From positions 1 to 7,281 of the forward strand of contig CAMPJF010000055.1 in assembly GCA_946886725.1 (NCBI GenBank): a DNA stretch of 7,281 nucleotides. Reading direction: 5' to 3'. The number at the start of each line of letters is the position of its first letter. Positions within the stretch are counted from its first letter, which is position 1. This document shows positions 1 to 4,001 of this stretch, piece by piece. The position numbers and the translations under genes are program-made. This DNA comes from an uncultured Candidatus Saccharibacteria bacterium (GTDB taxonomy: Bacteria; Patescibacteria; Saccharimonadia; Saccharimonadales; UBA6022). The notes below the pieces were generated by a model. It was not told the origin of the DNA and did not search any database. It was given only the letters and a program-made list of their open reading frames with translations.

Positions 1-4
1 AAGT

Positions 5-631
5 ATGTCAGCTGACACGCAAGCACATGCGCGTCGTCAGGTGGGAAGACGGGCGCTAGGAAGGGTATATGAGGATGGTGATGCGTATAGTGATCTAGGG
101 GGCGGCCTACGACCCTATCGCCCTGTAGACGAAGAGGTTATTTATCCGACTGGGCGGACAGAGACTATTTTGTTTGCCGATAGTCGCCAGCGTGAATTGG
201 TCGATCCTCGGCACGCCGAGATTCTGCGTGCGTATGAGCTATCGCTTGATCAATTATCGTCATCGCAGTTTCATCAGTTGTCTTTAAAAGATCAACTGCG
301 CGTCGCCGTAGCTGGACACGATGTTATTGCTACGACCGAAAGTCGTGCGCGCGTACTGCAGACCGACGGCAATTACGCTCATCCGGCCTTTCAGCATTAC
401 GGATTTGAATCTCAGGCAGAAGCCAGTCAATATGCTAACGAGCTTATCATATTGCAACATGATCTTATGACGCGGGACGTGGTTAACGATATTGAGCTTA
501 CCTACCGTGCTTTAAAGTCGAAAAGCCGCCCTGCGACAATGGCTGCGCTAAAAAAGCAGACTCGTGATTTGACAATATCAATTAACGACGACGGAAAAGT
601 TACTCTAGCAAACAAAGCATCCGCAAAATAG
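5..631 (+). CDS. Hypothetical soluble protein, 208 aa (start uncertain)
   Basis: I do not recognise this protein. It is hydrophilic, with no membrane segment, signal peptide or cysteine. The N-terminal third is Arg/Gly-rich and looks disordered. Residues about 65-190 are mostly helix-forming, with several Leu/Gln/Ala-rich stretches. The C-terminus is basic and alternates Lys with hydrophobic residues, ending in AKASAK-like composition. The first ATG is at base 5, so any ribosome-binding site lies outside the window. The frame is open to the left edge, so the true start may be further upstream. It ends in TAG, 15 nt before the -10 box of the next gene, with no terminator hairpin between them. 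Its codon use resembles the rest of the window, so it is very likely a real gene; its function is unknown. Confidence 0.75.
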   Translation: MSADTQAHARRQVGRRALGRVYEDGDAYSDLGGGLRPYRPVDEEVIYPTGRTETILFADSRQRELVDPRHAEILRAYELSLDQLSSSQFHQLSLKDQLRVAVAGHDVIATTESRARVLQTDGNYAHPAFQHYGFESQAEASQYANELIILQHDLMTRDVVNDIELTYRALKSKSRPATMAALKKQTRDLTISINDDGKVTLANKASAK

Positions 632-645
632 TGTCACCATTCGGG

Positions 646-651
646 TATAAT
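646..651 (+). promoter_or_regulatory. -10 box of a probable leaderless promoter
   Basis: A perfect TATAAT ends 7 nt before the ATG at 659. Transcription normally starts 6-7 nt after the -10 box, so the first transcribed base would be at or next to the start codon. There is no convincing -35 hexamer 16-18 nt upstream. The short AGGG at 652-655 is only 3 nt from the ATG, too close for a normal Shine-Dalgarno site. Confidence 0.6.
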
Positions 652-658
652 AGGGTTG

Positions 659-1003
659 ATGGACGAATTGCCTGAAGGGGAAATACTAGCAACAGAGCAG
701 GCTGAATCTCAGCCCGTCGCTGAAAAACGCCAACTGCCTGTATGGAGGTGGTTGGTTGCCGTGTTTGCCGTTACTGGAGTGTGTGCTTATCTCGTGACGA
801 GTGGATGGGGTGGGTATGTTGCTGCGTATGTACGATGTGGGGTGCGTCAGCCGATTATCGCCAGTACAATCGATAATGCCAAAATTTACTACACCTCAGA
901 TCATCGGCGTTATTCAGTGCCTGGAGAGGGCGTGTCATTTAGTGGCTACTATTGTGACGAGCCCCAGGCGAAGGCAGCAGGCTTTTTACGAGCTGGGCCA
1001 TAA
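659..1003 (+). CDS. Single-pass membrane protein with C-terminal two-cysteine domain, 114 aa
   Basis: Residues 1-27 are acidic and hydrophilic. Residues about 29-49 form one hydrophobic helix rich in Trp, Val and Ala. Residues 50-114 form a small domain with Cys60 (in YVRCGVRQP) and Cys99 (in GYYCDEPQA). If the tail faces outward, which the charge pattern allows but does not prove, the two cysteines could form a disulfide. The end, Cys-Asp-Glu-Pro-Gln-Ala-Lys-Ala-Ala-Gly-Phe, resembles the Cys-x-E-x-x-A-x-x-A-G-Y/F ending of several small surface proteins, but I cannot name a family. A TTG at 656 is also in frame. I chose ATG 659 because the TATAAT at 646-651 predicts a transcript starting there. 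The gene converges on the minus-strand tRNA and shares its terminator. Confidence 0.75.
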   Translation: MDELPEGEILATEQAESQPVAEKRQLPVWRWLVAVFAVTGVCAYLVTSGWGGYVAAYVRCGVRQPIIASTIDNAKIYYTSDHRRYSVPGEGVSFSGYYCDEPQAKAAGFLRAGP

Positions 1004-1012
1004 TTCAGCGCC

Positions 1013-1050
1013 AATAAAATATGCCCACCCGAAGGTGAGCGTATTTTATT
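1013..1050. terminator. Bidirectional terminator between membrane-protein gene and tRNA
   Basis: Bases 1013-1029 pair with 1034-1050 in a 17-bp stem with one C/A mismatch and one wobble. The outer part is A/T-rich, which gives T-rich tails on both strands. Read on the minus strand the loop is CACC-UUCG-GGTG, the very stable C(UUCG)G tetraloop. The hairpin abuts the CCA end of the minus-strand tRNA and lies 9 nt after the stop of the plus-strand gene. Confidence 0.85.
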
Positions 1051-1125
1051 GGTGGGGCTGGATGGAATCGAACCATCTACCAAGTGGTTATGAGCCGCCT
1101 GCTCTAACCGATGAGCTACAGCCCC
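1050..1125 (-). tRNA. tRNA with CAT anticodon, probably Ile2 (lysidine) or elongator Met
   Basis: A complete 76-nt cloverleaf with an encoded CCA. The acceptor stem GGGGCTG/CAGCCCC is perfect, as are the D stem GCTC/GAGC and the T stem GATGG/CCATC with loop TTCGATT. The anticodon CAT is at 1090-1092 (minus) in loop CTCATAA. The G1-C72 pair rules out an initiator. The AGGCG...CTTGG context around the anticodon stem resembles tRNA-Ile2, whose C34 is converted to lysidine by TilS, but elongator Met cannot be excluded by eye. Two oddities: the anticodon stem GGCGG/CCACT has a C29-A41 mismatch and a G27-U43 wobble, and the 15-48 pair is U-A instead of the usual G-C. Confidence 0.92.
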
Positions 1126-1139
1126 GTACCTAGTATGCG

Positions 1140-1168
1140 ATTATACCGTACTATGATCTGTTGCGCTA
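1140..1168 (-). promoter_or_regulatory. Promoter of the minus-strand tRNA
   Basis: A perfect TATAAT (minus strand, 1145-1140) lies 14 nt before the tRNA 5' end, giving a leader of about 8 nt. Seventeen bases further upstream is TAGCGC (1168-1163). It does not look like TTGACA, but the same hexamer sits at the same distance from the divergent TATAAT at 1212-1217. Confidence 0.6.
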
Positions 1169-1188
1169 GCGTCAGTAGCTTGCGTGTA

Positions 1189-1217
1189 TAGCGCCGAATC
1201 ACTCCCTAGGCTATAAT
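1189..1217 (+). promoter_or_regulatory. Promoter of the FtsB/DivIC-like gene
   Basis: TATAAT at 1212-1217 predicts a start near 1224 and so a leader of only about 7 nt before the ATG at 1231, with no room for a ribosome-binding site. TAGCGC at 1189-1194 lies exactly 17 nt upstream and matches the hexamer in the divergent tRNA promoter. Confidence 0.55.
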
Positions 1218-1230
1218 AAGCGGTAGCATA

Positions 1231-1674
1231 ATGAACAAAATAAACATCCGCCGCGTCTACTATCACATTCGTCATCGCTATATGACGATGAATAATATTG
1301 TTATCGCAGTCGCGTTTTTTATTGGCCTCAGTTGGGTATGGGGGTCAATCGGTATGATGCAACGAAATTACGCCCTGCAAAAGGAAGTCGATACCAAGAC
1401 ACGTAATTTGAAGCTGACCGAACTAGAGACGCAAAATCTGAAATACGAGCAGCGATACTATCAAAGTAGCGAGTATCAGGAGCTAGAGGTGCGAAAACGC
1501 CTTGGACTCGCCAATCCCGGCGAGCACGTGCTAATTTTACCTCCCAACACGCCACAGGCAAAGTCTGCTGATGTTTCTGTGGCGGATAGGCCTACTCGTA
1601 CGGTCGAGCCGACGAGCGACTTTCAGCAGTGGATGAATTTTTTGTTCGGCGGCAACCATCGCAGTTTGCAATAA
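1231..1674 (+). CDS. FtsB/DivIC-family septum formation initiator, 147 aa
   Basis: Probable cell-division protein of the FtsB/DivIC family; in well-studied bacteria these single-pass proteins pair with FtsL and link early and late divisome parts. Here a basic cytoplasmic N-terminus (1-20, IRR and RHR clusters) is followed by one membrane helix (about 22-41) and a coiled coil (about 44-78, Leu/Gln/Glu/Lys-rich). Next comes the family's closing motif, with a Ser-x-Glu-Tyr then E-x-x-x-R-K-R-L-G-L-x-x-P-G-E and VLILPP (81-105). A Pro/Thr/Ala-rich linker ends in FQQWMNFLFGG, a Trp/Phe-rich tail. No Shine-Dalgarno site precedes the ATG, and the TATAAT at 1212-1217 suggests a very short leader. The initiator tRNA gene follows 31 nt downstream and may be partly cotranscribed. 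FtsB versus DivIC cannot be decided from sequence alone. Confidence 0.85.
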   Translation: MNKINIRRVYYHIRHRYMTMNNIVIAVAFFIGLSWVWGSIGMMQRNYALQKEVDTKTRNLKLTELETQNLKYEQRYYQSSEYQELEVRKRLGLANPGEHVLILPPNTPQAKSADVSVADRPTRTVEPTSDFQQWMNFLFGGNHRSLQ

Positions 1675-1693
1675 CCAGACTCATCTGTTAGAC

Positions 1694-1699
1694 TAGAAT
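1694..1699 (+). promoter_or_regulatory. -10 box of the initiator tRNA gene
   Basis: TAGAAT (5 of 6 consensus bases) ends 6 nt before the mature tRNA 5' end, so the primary transcript would have almost no leader (A1704 is the likely purine start). TTGCAA at 1666-1671 is the best -35-like match, but its 22-nt spacing is too long. Confidence 0.45.
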
Positions 1700-1705
1700 A
1701 TGTAT

Positions 1706-1784
<79 letters not shown>

Positions 1785-1785
1785 G

Positions 1786-1821
1786 AAAAAAGTCTTAGCA
1801 TCTGCTAGGACTTTTTTCTTT
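1786..1821 (+). terminator. Rho-independent terminator after tRNA-fMet
   Basis: Bases 1786-1800 pair with 1803-1817 in a 15-bp stem containing one G-U wobble, with a tiny loop and a run of six T then CTTT. It begins 2 nt after the encoded CCA. The A-run before the stem makes it workable on the minus strand too. Confidence 0.92.
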
Positions 1822-1854
1822 GGCTTTGAAGGGGGGGCTTGCTTTTGCCAATAT

Positions 1855-1871
1855 TCCTGCCCCCGCAACCA
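1855..1871 (+). repeat. 17-bp direct repeat of the tRNA-fMet 3' end
   Basis: TCCTGCCCCCGCAACCA here is identical to the last 17 bases of the tRNA-fMet gene at 1767-1783 (part of the T loop, 3' T stem, 3' acceptor stem and CCA). The two copies are 88 bp apart. Their 5' flanks differ, and after the CCA the first continues AG and the second GG. Nothing resembling the 5' half of a tRNA precedes the second copy, apart from a run of seven G at 1831-1837 that could pair with its five C. The pattern fits a leftover attachment site or a decayed duplicate of the tRNA gene. The block 1784-1916 holds no credible gene. Confidence 0.85.
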
Positions 1872-1873
1872 GG

Positions 1874-1905
1874 AAAGCGCACACATGAAAGTACGGGCGT
1901 TTTTT
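1874..1905 (+). terminator. Weak terminator-like hairpin after the duplicated tRNA end
   Basis: AAAGCGC (1874-1880) can pair with GCGTTTT (1897-1903), using one G-U wobble, around a 16-nt loop, followed by a run of T to 1905. It sits 3 nt after the second CCA, as the true terminator does after the real tRNA. It is short and long-looped, so its activity is doubtful. Confidence 0.35.
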
Positions 1906-1916
1906 GTGTCATGCAT

Positions 1917-2309
1917 CTATTGACGACGGAGTTTTTTGACGGCGAGCAAAATTATTGCGGTGAGCGCGCTGAGTGCGACAATCGAAGCGATAATTATCCA
2001 GAAAGGGTCGGTTCCTGCGATCGCTTGCTCGGATTGAGAATCGGTCGCAGACGGGTCGCTAGAGGGTTGAGTGGTTGTTGTGCGCGGCTGTTCGCCAGTT
2101 GATGTAGCGGGTTGATCTTCTGGTAGGGTGGTTTGCTCAGCGGCGACTGGGGCGGTTGAACTAGATTTAGCTGGTAAATCGGTGCCTGTGGGTGCATTAG
2201 TCGCGGGGGGCTCGTTGTAGCTTCCGCTGCCGTATGAGCCTTCGCTATATGTCTCGGCAAAGGATAGGAGAAGGGTTTTTAGTATAAAAAACGAATCAAG
2301 GTTATGCAT
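1917..2309 (-). CDS. Small Thr/Pro/Ser-rich surface protein with C-terminal membrane anchor, 130 aa
   Basis: No family recognised. The N-terminus (residues about 6-18) is a short hydrophobic stretch that could be a weak signal peptide, with a possible cut after SFA. Then comes a Gly/Ser/Tyr patch, EGSYGSGSYNE (23-33), and a low-complexity linker (34-96) rich in Thr, Ser, Pro, Ala and Asp/Glu. Residues about 103-123 form a strong membrane helix, followed by the basic tail KKLRRQ. The layout matches a wall- or membrane-anchored stalk protein with the linker outside; there is no LPXTG motif. I chose ATG 2309. A GTG at 2318 is in frame and adds three residues, with GGAAA upstream of both. The gene is divergent from tatA, with 85 bp between the starts. 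Confidence 0.7.
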   Translation of the reverse strand: MHNLDSFFILKTLLLSFAETYSEGSYGSGSYNEPPATNAPTGTDLPAKSSSTAPVAAEQTTLPEDQPATSTGEQPRTTTTQPSSDPSATDSQSEQAIAGTDPFWIIIASIVALSALTAIILLAVKKLRRQ

Positions 2310-2355
2310 CGCTGCCACTTTCCAAGCTATTGCGCCTAAGCGTAATAAGTATTAT

Positions 2356-2361
2356 CATAAT
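2356..2361 (+). promoter_or_regulatory. tatA: Possible -10 box for tatA-tatC
   Basis: CATAAT (5 of 6) lies in the A/T-rich 85-bp gap between the divergent surface-protein gene and tatA, giving a leader of about 27 nt with AGGGGA (2379-2384) 10 nt before the ATG. No -35 hexamer at proper spacing was found. Minus-strand TATGAT/GATAAT forms overlap it, so the two divergent promoters may share these bases. Confidence 0.35.
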
Positions 2362-2394
2362 CATAGTTAACTTGATATAGGGGAAAAAATCAAC

Positions 2395-2559
2395 ATGTTC
2401 GGACTAGGAACACCTGAATTGATCATCATCTTAGTAATTATTGTGGTGCTCTTTGGCTCGTCGCAAATTCCAAAGCTTGCTCGTAGCATCGGCAAAGCTC
2501 GCCGTGAACTGAAAGAAGGCCTTGAAGACGAAGGCGACGACGCGAAAAAGAAAGCGTAG
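2395..2559 (+). CDS. tatA: Sec-independent translocase subunit TatA, 54 aa
   Basis: TatA is the pore- or membrane-weakening subunit of the twin-arginine translocase; it gathers around TatC to move folded proteins across the membrane. The sequence has the full family layout. A short outer N-terminus, MFGLGTPEL, leads into a hydrophobic helix (9-20) and the hinge Phe20-Gly21. An amphipathic helix follows (about 24-42, IPKLARSIGKARRELKEG) and then a charged acidic/basic tail. Glu8 occupies the polar position at the start of the membrane helix. At 54 residues it is short but normal for small TatA proteins. A Shine-Dalgarno-like AGGGGA precedes the ATG by 10 nt. The stop is 3 nt before the tatC ATG, so the two are cotranscribed. 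No separate TatB gene lies here, suggesting a minimal TatA/TatC system. Confidence 0.95.
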   Translation: MFGLGTPELIIILVIIVVLFGSSQIPKLARSIGKARRELKEGLEDEGDDAKKKA

Positions 2560-2562
2560 TCC

Positions 2563-3612
2563 ATGTCAGGTGGGCGCCATCACGATGATGATCGCCATAT
2601 GACACTGCGCGAGCATGTTCAAGAATTGTCACGACGATTTTTGCTACTGGTGTCGATATTGCTGGTTACCTCTAGTCTAGTGTATGTGTACCGATCAAGC
2701 GTTATTCCTGTACTCTTGCAGCCGCTGAACGCGACATTCGGTGATCAAAAGCTAATGTATCTTAACCCAGCGGGTGGGTTTAACTTTATTTTCCTTATTA
2801 GTATTTACGCTGGGCTGGCTGCTGTGGCGCCGTTTATTATTCAGCAGATCTATGCCTTTATCCGCCCGACACTCCCAAAAGCTGCGCAAAAATTGTCGGC
2901 AAAGCTCCTGTTGGCGTCATTTGGATTAATGATTGCCGGTATATTATTTGGGTATTACGTTGCCGTGCCCGGGGCATTAAAGTTTTTGGTTGAGTTTGCC
3001 GGCGACTATGTTTCGGCTGCACTTACCGCAGATTCATATCTGAACTTTCTTATTGCTTATACACTAGGGCTGGGGCTATTGTTCCAGATCCCCTTCATTC
3101 TCATTATCGGTCATTATATCAAGCCGTTCACCCCGACGGGCCTAATGAAATCTGAGCGATGGGCGATTGTTCTGACATTTATTGCAGCAGCGATTATTAC
3201 GCCGACGCCCGATCCGATTAATTTGCTAATTGTCGCACTGCCAATTCTTTTGATATATCAGATCGGAGTTGTCAGTGTACTCACCTCTATATATAAGCAG
3301 CGCAGGAACGCACGACACACTATTGCCGTCAGACCGCATACAGTCACTCGTCCTGAGCCAGCGATCATTGAACCGGTGATGCAGATCAATGAAGCGGTTG
3401 TATCACTAGCAAAAGAAGTGCCAGCTGCGGCGGCTAGCCGTTCAATTGACGGGTTTGTTCGTTCACGTCGAGTTAAATCTCCCATTCTTCAGGTGCCGAT
3501 GCGTAGCGTTGGCGAGGGCGCAGTATCCTCACGACCACCGGTGCGCCAGGCTATGCAGCAGGGTGCACCGCGCCGCTATCTGGATGGCGTTTCGGTTTTG
3601 CTGCCACAATAG
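2563..3612 (+). CDS. tatC: Sec-independent translocase subunit TatC with long C-terminal tail, 349 aa
   Basis: TatC is the six-helix receptor that binds Tat signal peptides and builds the translocase with TatA. Helices lie at about 25-43, 76-98, 111-137, 160-182, 200-214 and 220-238. Family landmarks: EHVQELSRR (E21 aligns with E. coli Glu15), AFIRPTLPK (98-106) and TPTPDPIN (213-220, D217 aligns with Asp211). Residues 89-142 align without gaps to E. coli TatC from memory. In that alignment Glu103, a twin-arginine contact, is Ala108; Glu170 is Gln175; Arg17 is Ser23. Known TatC proteins end soon after helix 6, but this one has a basic, Pro/Ala/Arg-rich tail of about 105 residues with two related motifs, RSIDGFV (293-299) and RYLDGVS (338-344). 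No clear Shine-Dalgarno site precedes the ATG, so translation is probably coupled to tatA. An in-frame ATG at 2599 is a less likely start. Confidence 0.93.
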   Translation: MSGGRHHDDDRHMTLREHVQELSRRFLLLVSILLVTSSLVYVYRSSVIPVLLQPLNATFGDQKLMYLNPAGGFNFIFLISIYAGLAAVAPFIIQQIYAFIRPTLPKAAQKLSAKLLLASFGLMIAGILFGYYVAVPGALKFLVEFAGDYVSAALTADSYLNFLIAYTLGLGLLFQIPFILIIGHYIKPFTPTGLMKSERWAIVLTFIAAAIITPTPDPINLLIVALPILLIYQIGVVSVLTSIYKQRRNARHTIAVRPHTVTRPEPAIIEPVMQINEAVVSLAKEVPAAAASRSIDGFVRSRRVKSPILQVPMRSVGEGAVSSRPPVRQAMQQGAPRRYLDGVSVLLPQ

Positions 3613-3629
3613 GGATTTTAAAAATGCAG

Positions 3630-3658
3630 TTGACAAGATGCTTATGGTCGACTTAAAT
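3630..3658 (+). promoter_or_regulatory. Promoter of the putative Tat substrate gene
   Basis: A perfect TTGACA (3630-3635), a 17-nt spacer and TTAAAT (3653-3658, 4 of 6) predict a start near 3665. The leader of about 30 nt contains AAGG 6 nt before the ATG. There is no terminator between tatC and this promoter, so read-through from tatC is also possible. The bases CTTAAATAGA around the -10 recur exactly at 6501-6510. Confidence 0.65.
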
Positions 3659-3695
3659 AGACGTATACTTCGTATAAAAATAAAAAAGGTTACTC

Positions 3696-3929
3696 ATGTT
3701 AAATATTGATGTGTCTAAGCTGTTGGATAAACCAATGGATCGAAAACAATTTTTACGCAATGCCGGCATCGGCATTGTCGCACTGACTGGCCTGACTGCC
3801 GCGATTCGTGCGATTAGCCAGGCTAATGTGACTGATACGCAAAATCGGTCGGCCAGCCAAGCTGCGCATGCCGCATCAGCCTATGGCTATGGCGGTTCAG
3901 TGTACGGTGGCATAAAACCTCGACCGTAG
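3696..3929 (+). CDS. Putative Tat-exported small protein with Gly/Tyr-rich tail, 77 aa
   Basis: After a 13-residue leader the sequence reads M-D-R-K-Q-F-L-R (14-21), matching the Tat consensus S/T-R-R-x-F-L-K except that the second Arg is Lys. A mildly hydrophobic stretch follows (22-40, NAGIGIVALTGLTAAI), as weak as is usual for Tat signals, with Arg38 near its end. The remaining roughly 37 residues are polar, Ala/Ser/Gln-rich, and end in AYGYGGSVYGG and a basic Pro tail. There is no clear A-x-A cut site, so it may stay anchored. It lies directly downstream of tatC with its own TTGACA promoter and a good AAGG site 6 nt before the first ATG. ATG 3735 would also keep the signal but has no ribosome-binding site. 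Substrate status is inferred from motif and position. No cofactor-binding domain is visible, which is unusual for a Tat substrate. Confidence 0.75.
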   Translation: MLNIDVSKLLDKPMDRKQFLRNAGIGIVALTGLTAAIRAISQANVTDTQNRSASQAAHAASAYGYGGSVYGGIKPRP

Positions 3930-3943
3930 CCGCTAAAAACAAC

Positions 3944-3975
3944 AAAAAAGCAGTTCATTATCGAACTGCTTTTTT
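3944..3975. terminator. Bidirectional terminator between the Tat substrate and flavoprotein genes
   Basis: AAAAAAGCAGTTC (3944-3956) pairs perfectly with GAACTGCTTTTTT (3963-3975) around a 6-nt loop, giving a 13-bp stem with A- and T-runs on the two sides. It lies between two converging genes, 14 nt after the stop of one and 26 nt from the stop of the other, so it can end both transcripts. Confidence 0.95.
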
Positions 3976-4001
3976 GCTACACCTAAAGAGCGCGTCGGCG
4001 A

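Noticed and set aside
801..1133. Plus-strand open frame of 110 codons across the 114-aa gene and the tRNA
   Set aside because: It overlaps a better-supported gene in another frame and runs through a minus-strand tRNA and a terminator.
2367..2632. Minus-strand open frames over tatA and the start of tatC
   Set aside because: Antisense shadows; TatA is recognisable residue by residue on the plus strand.
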